64,000 bases of DNA from Ignavibacteria bacterium. Lineage in GTDB: Bacteria; Bacteroidota; Ignavibacteria; SZUA-365. Of the stretch, positions 18,461 through 26,072 are shown one piece after another. Each line of letters opens with the position of its first letter. Position 1 is the stretch's first letter. The notes under the pieces are model-generated. The model made no database searches, had not been told where the DNA came from, and saw only the letters and a program-made list of their open reading frames with translations. Position numbers and translations under genes: made by a program. The stretch spans positions 124,001 to 188,000 of the forward strand of contig JADKJW010000031.1 of the NCBI GenBank assembly GCA_016720835.1, written 5' to 3'.

Positions 18461-18709
18461 GCCGGGTCCCTGCCGGACGATTCACGGGAGTAGTGGAGTA
18501 GTGGAGTGCTGGAGTGAATAGGATCCGGGTGGGGCTCCGCCTGCGCTTCGCGTTGCTCAGCTTCGGCGGATAGACCGGCGTCCATGCCGGTCGATTCCGC
18601 GCTTCAAGGGAACGGGTGGGGCTCCGCCTGCGCTTCGCGTTGCTCAGCTTCGGCGGATAGACCGGCGTCCTCGCCGGTCGATTCCGCGCTTCAAGGGAAC
18701 GGGTGGGGC
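18461..18709. repeat. 87-bp tandem repeat with covarying hairpins
   Basis: One full 87-bp unit plus flanking partial copies lies between two minus-strand genes (CGGGTGGGGCTCCGCC at 18526 and 18613; GATTCCGCGCTTCAAG at 18593 and 18680). Each carries GACCGGC-GTCCAT-GCCGGTC or GACCGGC-GTCCTC-GCCGGTC followed by GATTCCG (18573-18599; 18660-18686). A degenerate copy sits at 18461-18483, followed by four exact-period 8-bp units GGAGTAGT, GGAGTAGT, GGAGTGCT, GGAGTGAA at 18487-18518. The rest of this 557-bp gap (18193-18749) holds the promoter above and nothing else I can support. Confidence 0.85.
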
Positions 18710-18749
18710 CGGCGCGTTCAGGGTGCGATAATCCGGACCGGGATGTCCA

Positions 18750-19721
18750 TTATTCCAGCAGAAGGAACGTCCTCGACTGGAAAAAGTCCCCTGACACAAG
18801 CGAGTACACGTACACTCCTCGGGGCAGCCGCCCCACGTCGAAAAGGACTTCGTGCGTCCCGGCGCTCTGGTACCCGTCCGACAGCACCCGCATCGTGCGT
18901 CCCAGCAGATCGGACACGCGCACGGTCGCGAAACCAGCGCCCGCAAGACGGTACGCGATGCGCGTCGTGCGGTTCGCGGCCGCGGAGACGGGATTCGGGT
19001 AGTTGGGATACAGGATATGCGTGTCCGCCATACGCGGAGTGAGCGGGACGGCCGTCACGGACGTCTTGATGTATCGCTCGTTTTCGCTCCAGCCGAAATA
19101 ATTGAAGGTGCGTGTTTCGCATGACACGAGCCCGCCTGTTTCCGTGAAGCGGAAATCCCATCTGATCGAGTTGTCGAGGCAGTCCGTGATGCGATGGCGA
19201 AGGAGCAGCGTGTCCGCCCGCACATCGAGCGTGTCCGTTGCGGGAGAACCGTACAGTCTGAAATAGTACGGGTAGTGATAAAAGAAGTTCGTGTCCGGTT
19301 CGTGCGGGCACAGCGTGCTCGCGCCGACAGTGTCGGGGAATATCCAACCGCGCAGGCGATGTTCGCCCGTCCGGTGATTCACGGTGGTATACTCATCGAT
19401 CGCCGTTGTAAGGACGGTATCGACGTCGCGCGTGGAGACAATCCCGCCCGGCGCCTTGATCGTTTCGATCCCGGTCTGCCGCACCGAAAGGTGGTATATG
19501 CGCGCGGACGCCGCCGGGGAAAAGGTGACGCTGTCCGTCGTGATGTCGACGGAGCCCCGGAATTCGGTGTACCGGTCCGACGGTCCGCAGTACGTCCCCG
19601 CCACCCCCTCGCGGATAAACGAAAACGTGATGCGTTTGCCCGCTTCGAAATCCGTCAGAAGATCGAACGTCTGACAGACGGCCGCCTGCGTGAGAAAGAC
19701 AACGATGACGAGATACCGCAT
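18750..19721 (-). CDS. Exported protein with type IX sorting domain
   Basis: A 323-aa protein beginning with a signal peptide (MRYLVIVVFLTQAAVCQ) behind an AGGAG site. The central ~200 residues have no motif I recognise; they are rich in aromatic residues and Thr/Asp, with cysteines in CGPSDRY, LCPHEPD, DCLDN and SCETR that could form disulfides. The C-terminal ~80 residues are a type IX sorting domain (YPNYPNPVSAAANRTT, VRVSDLLGRTMRVLSDG, LPRGVYVYSLVSGDF). It is transcribed alone from the promoter at 19773-19803, with repeats on both sides. Function unknown, probably cell surface. Confidence 0.8.
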   Translation of the reverse strand: MRYLVIVVFLTQAAVCQTFDLLTDFEAGKRITFSFIREGVAGTYCGPSDRYTEFRGSVDITTDSVTFSPAASARIYHLSVRQTGIETIKAPGGIVSTRDVDTVLTTAIDEYTTVNHRTGEHRLRGWIFPDTVGASTLCPHEPDTNFFYHYPYYFRLYGSPATDTLDVRADTLLLRHRITDCLDNSIRWDFRFTETGGLVSCETRTFNYFGWSENERYIKTSVTAVPLTPRMADTHILYPNYPNPVSAAANRTTRIAYRLAGAGFATVRVSDLLGRTMRVLSDGYQSAGTHEVLFDVGRLPRGVYVYSLVSGDFFQSRTFLLLE

Positions 19722-19772
19722 GTGCTTCTCCTCTGTCGATGGAAGTTTGCAGGTTCGCGCGGATTGTGCCTG

Positions 19773-19803
19773 TCAATCTATTCACGCGTTAAGCGATGCG
19801 CAA
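19773..19803 (-). promoter_or_regulatory. Predicted promoter TTGCGC-N17-TAGATTGA
   Basis: On the minus strand TTGCGC (19798-19803) and TAGATTGA (19773-19780) are 17 nt apart, about 50 nt before the ATG of the 323-aa exported protein. Strong fit to the consensus deduced in this window. Confidence 0.65.
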
Positions 19804-19845
19804 GTCCTTTTCGGTGGGATTATGTCCCGCGCCTCTGGAGCTTTG

Positions 19846-20085
19846 GCGGACTCACCCACGTTGCGCGTGCTGCCGCTGCCCCAGGGCTGACGCCCTGGGT
19901 CGGGGAATGCCGTCCGCCTGCGGCGGCTTCATCCATGTCGCGTGTTGTGCCGCTGCCCCAGGGCTGACGCCCTGGGTTGGGGAATGCCGTCCGCCTGCGG
20001 CGGACTCATGCACGTTGCGTGGTGTGCCGCTTTCCCAGGGCTGACGCCCTGGGTTGGGGAATGCCGTCCGCCTGCGGCGGACTCA
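19846..20085. repeat. Three 77-bp tandem units, each with two perfect hairpins
   Basis: Units are spaced exactly 77 bp apart (hairpin starts 19880, 19957, 20034). Each carries CCCAGGGCtgacGCCCTGGG (8-bp stem, 4-nt loop) and then GTCCGCC-tgc-GGCGGAC (7-bp stem, 3-nt loop; one arm is altered in the first unit). Units differ by few substitutions, mostly outside the stems. They fill most of the 425-bp gap 19722-20146 between two minus-strand genes; the promoter above and the 7-bp repeats below occupy the remainder. Confidence 0.9.
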
Positions 20086-20098
20086 AATGTATCTGTTC

Positions 20099-20147
20099 TT
20101 CCACCTGCCACCTGTACCCTTCCCCCTTCAACCTTCACCCTTCCCCC
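20099..20147 (-). repeat. Seven exact-period 7-bp degenerate repeats (GGnnnnA)
   Basis: Read on the minus strand from the stop of the HD-domain gene: GGGGGAA, GGGTGAA, GGTTGAA, GGGGGAA, GGGTACA, GGTGGCA, GGTGGAA. Seven units of exactly seven bases with no indels, degenerate only at inner positions. The layout resembles the short tandemly repeated repetitive (STRR) heptamers known from cyanobacteria; here it is an unlabelled analogue. Confidence 0.8.
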
Positions 20148-20764
20148 TACCCGGCCATCTTCCCCTTGATCTTCTTCATCTCCGCGACGAGGGTGTCCAG
20201 CATGCGGTTGTTCTCCCCCGCGGCCATCGGGAAGTAGTGCGTGGCGGTTTCATCGATGTACTGAAAGGGATTGCGCTTGACGCCGAACTCCAGGCAGCGG
20301 AAGTTGTCGAGGCGCTCGGCGAACTTGACGATCTTGCAGTCGATGCTGCTGTAGCTGAGGCGCTCGATGTACTCGGCGTCCTCTCGCAGGCGCGCGGGGC
20401 CGGTGAGACGGATGCGCTTCGTGAGCACTTCGACGATGTAGGAGACGTAGGAGCCGAAGTTGAATTTGACGACCTCGGCGGTGATGAGGGTGGAGTCCTC
20501 GAGCACGTCGTGCAGCAGCGCGGCGGCGAGCACGTCGGGCGAGAGGTAGCGCAGCTCGCGCACCAGGATCTTCACGACGCGCGCGATGTGCCAGAAGTAC
20601 GGTGTCGCGTCGGCGCGCGTCTGGAACTCGTGCACGCTCGAGGCCATCTCCCAGGCGCCGAGCACCGTCGTCAATCCCGCCGGATCCAGCTCGTGCGCCA
20701 CGTCGGCGATGAGGTCCTCGCGCGTGTACACGATCTGGTTGTAGAGCGGAAGCGGCTGGGTCAT
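20147..20764 (-). CDS. HD-domain phosphohydrolase related to RelA/SpoT hydrolase domain
   Basis: A 205-aa single-domain protein. The metal-binding pattern of (p)ppGpp hydrolases is visible: H59 (YFWHIARV) and H85-D86 (AALLHDVLEDS). The usual fourth ligand region KxADRLxN reads KFAERLDNF, with Glu in the Asp position. There is no synthetase or TGS domain, so it is like the small alarmone hydrolases (SAH/MESH1 type) rather than full RSH. It may hydrolyse ppGpp or another nucleotide; the Asp-to-Glu change leaves this open. ATG 20764 follows a strong terminator, so transcription probably depends on read-through from the GH57 gene upstream or on an unrecognised promoter. Its stop is embedded in the 7-bp repeat. 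Confidence 0.75.
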   Translation of the reverse strand: MTQPLPLYNQIVYTREDLIADVAHELDPAGLTTVLGAWEMASSVHEFQTRADATPYFWHIARVVKILVRELRYLSPDVLAAALLHDVLEDSTLITAEVVKFNFGSYVSYIVEVLTKRIRLTGPARLREDAEYIERLSYSSIDCKIVKFAERLDNFRCLEFGVKRNPFQYIDETATHYFPMAAGENNRMLDTLVAEMKKIKGKMAG

Positions 20765-20776
20765 GGTGGTCCGGAG

Positions 20777-20812
20777 AAAAAAAGAGGATGCCCGACGGTT
20801 CGGGCATCCTCT
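20777..20812 (-). terminator. Intrinsic terminator of the GH57 gene
   Basis: Minus strand: AGAGGATGCCCGA, 4-nt loop, TCGGGCATCCTCT (13-bp perfect stem, 20783-20812) followed by seven U, 20 bp past the GH57 stop and just before the HD-domain ATG. Confidence 0.9.
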
Positions 20813-20832
20813 CTGAAGGCGCGGATGCGCGT

Positions 20833-23409
20833 TTACTGTGGTTTGAATTTCGTGAAGACGTCGTTGATGGTCATTTTGTCGCCCTCGATCTTGACTTTGC
20901 GCCACACGTCCGGGAACGCCTCCGAGCCTTCCCAGGTGCCCTGGCCGCCGCTGTTCGCGTACTTGTAGAGCAGGTCGCCCTCCTCGATATCGACGACGAA
21001 GGTCCACACGTTGTTGCCGAACACTTCGTCGCCGTTCTCGCCGTTGTCCCACATGCGGATGGTGTTGGGCTCGAGGTTGCCGAGTTCCTTGCGATTGCCC
21101 GCGATGGAGACGGCCGTGATGGCCTCGCGGTCCACGAGCTTGCAGAGGAAGGTCACGCGCGTGGTTTTCTTCGGCTTCTCCCAGGCGAGGGCCATCGATT
21201 TGTCGGGGATGAAGGATGCCGGCGCGTACGTGGCGCCCGCCTTCTCGGCGGCGTTCTGCAGCATCGCGAGGTACTCGCGCTCGTAGGGCTTCGGTTCGAC
21301 GCCGAGCACCGAGCTGTTGCCGAAGATCTGGTACCAGTGCTCGCTCGTCGCTCCGAAGTAGAGATTCCACGGCTGCGCCGCGAGATTCGTCAGGTACTCG
21401 GGCGTCGTGACGGGCGCCAGACCTTTGGCGACGAGCTCGCGCGCGGCGGCGAGGTGCGCCCATGCGGCGTTGCTGCCCGTTTCGCCGATCCATGCGCTGA
21501 ACGTGCCCTCGAGGCGCGAGCCGGTCCCGAGCGAGGAGATGCCCTTGAGGTCGGCGGCCTTGTGCTCCGGCACGCCGCGCTCGCGGTTGCCGCTCATGTA
21601 TTCGGACAGGGTGACGGAGACGACGGTGCGCGATTCGAAGAGCGCGTTGAGCTTGCGGTAGATGCCGTTGATGAGGCCCTTGCCGTCGGTGTCGCGATCG
21701 TAGTGCATCCACGCGTCGTCGTTGTCGATCACGACGGTGACGAGCGGGTCGCTCTTGGCGTCACCCGTGGGCGCGTGCGCGAGCAGCGCCTCGATGAAAT
21801 CGTTGGCGGAATTCTCCGCGTAGTAGTTGCGGAACACCCAGTTGATGCGGTTGGTGAGCAGGTCGTTCGAGAATGCGCCGAGCAGCGTCGCGTCGCCGCC
21901 GGTCACCGCGTAGGGCGCCGCGACGTCGAGGTCGGATGGCGAGCTCTTCCGGAGCACCTTCTCGTCGGAGGTAAACCATTCGAAGCCGTTCTTCTTCAGG
22001 ATCGGCAGCACGGCCGGGGACATGGCGCCGTAGGGTGGAATGTAGCCGGTCGGCGTGATGTTGAAGTAGGTCTGGTACGTCGCGAGCGCCATCTTGAGCT
22101 GCGCGTCCGCATCCTCGGGATGCGCGTAGGCGGTCGCGACGGCGGCGCCGGGATTCGCGTCCTTCGCGGCGTCCGTGTTGATCAGCAGGGGAAGGTTCGC
22201 GTCGGCGAAGGAGGTGGCCGCGAGCTCCATCTGGCCGAACTTCGACTTCGGATTGTACTTCACCTTCTCGAAGTTGGGCAGGATGCTCGCCATGATCAGC
22301 CAGGAGGAGGCGACCACGCGCTGGCAGTCCTTCTCGGTGATCTCGCGCTTCAGGTAGTACTTGCCGTCGCTGCGGTACGATACGAGGTCGCGCAGATCAA
22401 GGGCGCGGAACACGCGCGTGCCGGACTGGATCAGCGGCACGTTGCGCTCGAAGAATTCGGTGTCGAGGTGCGCGAAGATCGAGAAGAACTTCAGCGTGCG
22501 GAGATCCTGCACGGTGTACGTGGGGTTGCCCTTCGCGTCGACGTACTGATCGTACAGGCGCATGAGCTCGGGGAAACGGTGCATGCGGACCGGGCTGATC
22601 GTGAAGGCGTTCCAGGGGTTCTTGTAGAGCAGCGCCTTGTCCTTCTCGGTCAGCTTCTCGGCGGGCGTCAGGCACACGTCGATCCACGGGTCCGTCTTGC
22701 CGCGCATGCGCGCCAGGAAGGCGCTCGCGTTGATTTCCGCGGGCTTGTTGCGCATCGCCTTCGTGTCCTTGACGAACGGCTGCATGCGCTTGACGTAGAT
22801 CTCCTGGATCTGCCAGAGCAGCGTCGGGGAGAGCGCGACCGTCGCGTGCACATACGGGTAACGCTGGATCACGTCGCCCATTTCAAAGTAGTCGCGCGTG
22901 GCGTGCATGCGCACGAACGGCGCCTCGATGCAGTCCAGTTTCGGATTGTAGTACAGGGGCACGTGGTGCTTGAAGACGAGGTTCAGGTACACGGTGCCGC
23001 CCTTCTTCGGATAGGAATCGCTCAGCGTGCGCCGCACGGGGTAGCCCTCGGTGACGATGCGGTTCGATCCTGAAATCGTGAGCAGGGAATTGATGCGCGA
23101 TCCGTCGATGGCTTCGAAGCTCAGGACGTTCGCGGGATCCCTCTGCACGCGCTGATTGTCGATCAGATACGCGTACTGGTACGAACCGGGAAGAAGCGCG
23201 ATGGTGCAGTTCCATGATCCCGCGCCCGTTTTCTTCATCGGGGTTGCCGTCGGCGACCAGCTGTTGAAATCGCCCACGAGCGACACGGACTGCGCCGCGC
23301 CGTCTTCGTAGACGAAACGCACGCCTTCGGGGACGATGGAGGGCTGGGCAAACAGCGGCAATGAGAGAAGAAGGATGGACACAAACAGGAAGGGGAGGCT
23401 CTTCTTCAT
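20833..23409 (-). CDS. Exported glycoside hydrolase family 57 protein with starch-binding-like ends
   Basis: An 858-aa exported protein (signal peptide KSLPFLFVSILLLSLPLFAQ). Residues ~25-100 form a CBM48/AMPK-glycogen-binding-like domain (VSLVGDFNSWSPTATPMKK, GSYQYAYLIDNQRV). The large central region matches GH57 organisation (HVPLYYNP, PYVHATVALSPTLLWQIQE, PTGYIPPYGAMSPAVLPILKK, FEWFTSDEKVL), the family of retaining alpha-glucan-active amylases, pullulanases and branching enzymes. Near residues 745-820 is a CBM20-like module (VSIAGNRKELGNLEPNTIRMWDNG) with VFGNNVWTFVVDI. It probably attacks starch or glycogen outside the cytoplasm. Promoter at 23481-23511 and terminator at 20777-20812 indicate a single-gene transcript. 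There is no type IX tail. Confidence 0.87.
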   Translation of the reverse strand: MKKSLPFLFVSILLLSLPLFAQPSIVPEGVRFVYEDGAAQSVSLVGDFNSWSPTATPMKKTGAGSWNCTIALLPGSYQYAYLIDNQRVQRDPANVLSFEAIDGSRINSLLTISGSNRIVTEGYPVRRTLSDSYPKKGGTVYLNLVFKHHVPLYYNPKLDCIEAPFVRMHATRDYFEMGDVIQRYPYVHATVALSPTLLWQIQEIYVKRMQPFVKDTKAMRNKPAEINASAFLARMRGKTDPWIDVCLTPAEKLTEKDKALLYKNPWNAFTISPVRMHRFPELMRLYDQYVDAKGNPTYTVQDLRTLKFFSIFAHLDTEFFERNVPLIQSGTRVFRALDLRDLVSYRSDGKYYLKREITEKDCQRVVASSWLIMASILPNFEKVKYNPKSKFGQMELAATSFADANLPLLINTDAAKDANPGAAVATAYAHPEDADAQLKMALATYQTYFNITPTGYIPPYGAMSPAVLPILKKNGFEWFTSDEKVLRKSSPSDLDVAAPYAVTGGDATLLGAFSNDLLTNRINWVFRNYYAENSANDFIEALLAHAPTGDAKSDPLVTVVIDNDDAWMHYDRDTDGKGLINGIYRKLNALFESRTVVSVTLSEYMSGNRERGVPEHKAADLKGISSLGTGSRLEGTFSAWIGETGSNAAWAHLAAARELVAKGLAPVTTPEYLTNLAAQPWNLYFGATSEHWYQIFGNSSVLGVEPKPYEREYLAMLQNAAEKAGATYAPASFIPDKSMALAWEKPKKTTRVTFLCKLVDREAITAVSIAGNRKELGNLEPNTIRMWDNGENGDEVFGNNVWTFVVDIEEGDLLYKYANSGGQGTWEGSEAFPDVWRKVKIEGDKMTINDVFTKFKPQ

Positions 23410-23480
23410 GATTCTTTGCGGTTTCGTGTGGAAAAAGTGGAAACGACGCTGAGGGGAGGGGGCGAGGCGCCAGTAAGCTG

Positions 23481-23511
23481 TGAAACTAATTCACGCCGCC
23501 CTGAAATGCAA
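23481..23511 (-). promoter_or_regulatory. Predicted promoter of the GH57 gene (TTGCAT-N17-TAGTTTCA)
   Basis: On the minus strand TTGCAT (23506-23511), a 17-nt spacer and TAGTTTCA (23481-23488) lie about 70 nt before the ATG. The 275-bp divergent gap also holds TTCTTC (23582) and TATTTGAG (23606-23613) on the plus strand, a weaker candidate promoter for the tilS operon. Confidence 0.65.
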
Positions 23512-23684
23512 CCTCCGGCGCCGTTCGCCATCGCCGGAAGCGGCGGGAGGCCTCCATCGGACCGCGCCATTCTCTCGGATTTTCTTCGTCGACGAAAATT
23601 CAGGATATTTGAGATGATGTACATGGACGTTATACCGCGCGTGACGGTCTTCACGCGCGCAACTGCGGAAAGGCGGACTGGCTG

Positions 23685-24119
23685 ATGGCATCCGAAGCGA
23701 TAGAGACACTGCTGGACATACTCGACGCGTTCTCCGCGAACACGCTGCGCGACGGGGAAGCGCTCGCGCGTCTGCTGGAGCACGGACAGGCGCCGGGGAA
23801 ATCCTCCGCGGTCGCCGCGCTGGCTTTTCAGGGGAAGTACCTCACGCGCGTGCTCGACACGATTCGGAAGCAGCCGACCGGCGGCGAACACCTGGCGAAG
23901 CTGGAGGAAGAGTACGCGCGGGGTCTGCAGGAGTTTCGCGCTCTGCTCTCGCACTTCGTGTCGGATGCACCGGACGCGCTGTCCGCGTTCGTCGGCCTCC
24001 GCTATCTTCCAGTCTCGGAAGAAGCGCTCCGCCAGCTCGTGGATCTCACGCACGATCTCGGCTGGCTGAAGGAATGGGAACTCGCGAGCGCCGACACCGC
24101 CGGGGAGACCGGCTCCTGA
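23685..24119 (+). CDS. Small helical protein of unknown function, first gene of the tilS operon
   Basis: A 144-aa, mainly helical, acidic protein with no recognised domain; no signal peptide or membrane segment. Features: KSSAVAALAFQGKYLTRVLDTIRKQ and a possible coiled-coil segment EHLAKLEEEYARGLQEF near residues 68-85. Its TGA overlaps the tilS ATG by one base (TGATG), which implies translational coupling. The GTC-to-ATG region has no obvious Shine-Dalgarno sequence; ATG 23685 is the first start in frame. I do not recognise it. Confidence 0.6.
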   Translation: MASEAIETLLDILDAFSANTLRDGEALARLLEHGQAPGKSSAVAALAFQGKYLTRVLDTIRKQPTGGEHLAKLEEEYARGLQEFRALLSHFVSDAPDALSAFVGLRYLPVSEEALRQLVDLTHDLGWLKEWELASADTAGETGS

Positions 24120-25483
24120 TGCGCGTCGAAGGCCGGTTTGTCGAGGCGCTGCGCGCGCTCGGTGTCTTGAAGCGCGGCACGGGCTTCCTCGTCGCATGCA
24201 GCGGCGGACTCGATTCCACGGTCCTCGCCTCCCTCTGCGCCGGCGTCGCGCGCCGCTGGGATTGCCGCCTCACCCTCGCCTGCGTCGACCACGGACTGCG
24301 CGCGGATGCACCCGCCGACGTCGACGCCGTACGGGCGCTCGCGGCGGCGCTCGGGGCGGACTTCGCCACCGAACGCGTGGATGTCGCCTCCGCCATCGCG
24401 GCGGGCGCTTCCCTGCAGGACGCCGCGAGGGCACTGCGCTATGACGCCCTCGAGAGGATGCGTCTCGCGTGCGGCGCGGACTGGATCCTGACCGCGCACC
24501 ATGCCGACGACCAGGCCGAGACCATGCTCATGCACTTCGCGCGCGGCGCGGGCATCGACGGATTGCGCGGCATCCGCGGGCGGGCGGGCCGCGTCGCGCG
24601 TCCGCTGCTCTTCGCGCGGAAGCGGGACCTCGAACAGGTCGCCCGCGCGGCGTCGCTGGCGTGGCGCGAGGATTCCTCCAATGCGGGCGACGATTACACG
24701 CGCAACGCCGTGCGGCATCACGTGCTCCCCGCGATCGAAGCGCACGCGAATCCGTCCTTCACCAGCGTCATGCGCGATACCGCGGAACTGTTCGCGTCGA
24801 TGAGCGACTACGTCGATCAGGAAACCGTCCGGCTCGAGGGCGAGTGCGTCGAAGTCCTGCCGCAGGGCGTTTCCCTTGCGGTTCAGCCCCTCATGCGGTA
24901 TTTTGATTTTCAGCAGCTTCTGGTGATTCGGCGCGCGATACGGCTTCTTCGGAGCGAAGAAGCGACCTACGATGAAACGCGGGCCGTGCAGAAACTGCTG
25001 CGCCGGCGTCCCGGTTCCTCCGCGCAGCTGCGGGGTGCCTGCAGCGCGTCGCGCGAGCGCGATCACATCGTGCTCGGGACCCGCGCCGCGCAGCCGATGC
25101 CGTCGCTTCCCGTCGCGCTCGGCATGCGGGTGGCCCTCCCTTCGGGAAGTTTCACGTCGCGCGCCTGCAGTCTGGAAGACGTCGCTCATACACAAGAACC
25201 ATGTGTCGAATTCATTGATGTGCAGAAATCCGGGACCCGGTGGAAGCTTCGCCCGTGGCGCAGCGGCGACCGGTTCCGGCCGGTCAACGGAGGGATCGAA
25301 AAGAAACTCAGCGACCTGTTCGCCGATCTGCACATCCCGAGGGAACGGAAGCACCGCATTCCGATTCTCGAAGGCGATGGCGGCATCATCTGGATCTGCG
25401 GCATCCGTCTGGACGACCGCTTCAAAGTGACGGCGGAAAGCGCCGCCGTCGCGCGCATCGAGTACACGCAGGAAATGGAATGA
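24119..25483 (+). CDS. tilS: tRNA(Ile)-lysidine synthetase
   Basis: TilS attaches lysine to C34 of tRNA-Ile(CAU), converting its codon and amino-acid identity from Met to Ile; essential in most bacteria. The 454-aa protein has the PP-loop ATP pyrophosphatase motif SGGLDS at residues 28-33, then VDHGLRADAPADVDAVR and HHADDQAETMLMHFARGAG, diagnostic for the family. The central helical TilS domain follows RNAVRHHVLPAIE, and the C-terminal domain reads RPWRSGDRFRPVNG and KLSDLFADLHIPRERK. ATG 24119 overlaps the preceding stop and its own stop overlaps the hpt ATG (ATGA), so the three are translationally coupled. The tilS-hpt-ftsH order is common across bacteria. Confidence 0.96.
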   Translation: MRVEGRFVEALRALGVLKRGTGFLVACSGGLDSTVLASLCAGVARRWDCRLTLACVDHGLRADAPADVDAVRALAAALGADFATERVDVASAIAAGASLQDAARALRYDALERMRLACGADWILTAHHADDQAETMLMHFARGAGIDGLRGIRGRAGRVARPLLFARKRDLEQVARAASLAWREDSSNAGDDYTRNAVRHHVLPAIEAHANPSFTSVMRDTAELFASMSDYVDQETVRLEGECVEVLPQGVSLAVQPLMRYFDFQQLLVIRRAIRLLRSEEATYDETRAVQKLLRRRPGSSAQLRGACSASRERDHIVLGTRAAQPMPSLPVALGMRVALPSGSFTSRACSLEDVAHTQEPCVEFIDVQKSGTRWKLRPWRSGDRFRPVNGGIEKKLSDLFADLHIPRERKHRIPILEGDGGIIWICGIRLDDRFKVTAESAAVARIEYTQEME

Positions 25484-26070
25484 ACGACCTATCAACGGAA
25501 CGGCACGTGATCGTCAACGGTGAGCGCTTCGTGCCATATCTCGGGGCGGACGCGATCGCGCAGCGCGCCGGGGAAATCGCCGCGGCCATCAACGCCGATT
25601 TCGCAGGCAGGAAGCCGATCCTGATCTGCGTCCTGAACGGGGCGTTCATGTTCTTCGCGGACCTCGTGCGCCGCGTCACGATCGACTGCGAGGTCGACTT
25701 CCTCCGTCTGTCGAGCTACGGCGAGCGGAAGATCACCTCCGGCACGGTGCGTCTGCTCAAGGACCTCTCCTGCGAGGCCGAAGGCCGTCATATCGTGCTC
25801 GTCGAGGACATCGTGGACACGGGCGTGTCGCTCGATTTCATGAAGAAGCTGATCGCCGAGAAGCGCCCGGCCTCGCTCGCGATCGCAACGCTGCTGCACA
25901 AGCCCGCGCAGACGCGCATCGAACACGCGCTGGATTACGTGGGGTTCGTCATCCCCCCGAAATTCGTGATCGGGTACGGTCTCGACTACGCGCAGCAGGC
26001 GCGCAATCTCCCGGAGGTGTTCATGCTTGACGCGCCTGACGGGTCTCACCCGGAATTCGAGGAGGCATGA
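25480..26070 (+). CDS. hpt: Hypoxanthine phosphoribosyltransferase
   Basis: Purine salvage enzyme joining hypoxanthine (and usually guanine) to PRPP. The 196-aa protein has the PRPP loop IVLVEDIVDTGVSLDF (residues 105-120), the upstream VLNGAFMFFADLVR and LSSYGERKITSGTVR segments, and the C-terminal FVIGYGLDYAQQARNLPEV typical of HPRT. ATG 25480 overlaps the tilS stop, and the TGA is 2 nt before the chosen ftsH ATG. It lies in the conserved tilS-hpt-ftsH block. Confidence 0.95.
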   Translation: MNDLSTERHVIVNGERFVPYLGADAIAQRAGEIAAAINADFAGRKPILICVLNGAFMFFADLVRRVTIDCEVDFLRLSSYGERKITSGTVRLLKDLSCEAEGRHIVLVEDIVDTGVSLDFMKKLIAEKRPASLAIATLLHKPAQTRIEHALDYVGFVIPPKFVIGYGLDYAQQARNLPEVFMLDAPDGSHPEFEEA

Positions 26071-26072
26071 GC

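Noticed and set aside
7211..20090. CRISPR array
   Set aside because: The 76-, 77- and 87-bp units are directly joined with no variable spacers, and there are no cas genes.
18193..20146. Insertion sequence ends or a MITE
   Set aside because: No terminal inverted repeats with target duplications could be found around the repeat clusters, and no transposase fragment is visible.
20788..23073. 761-aa plus-strand frame opposite the GH57 gene
   Set aside because: Composition is a complement artefact; it begins in the terminator hairpin and has no domain.
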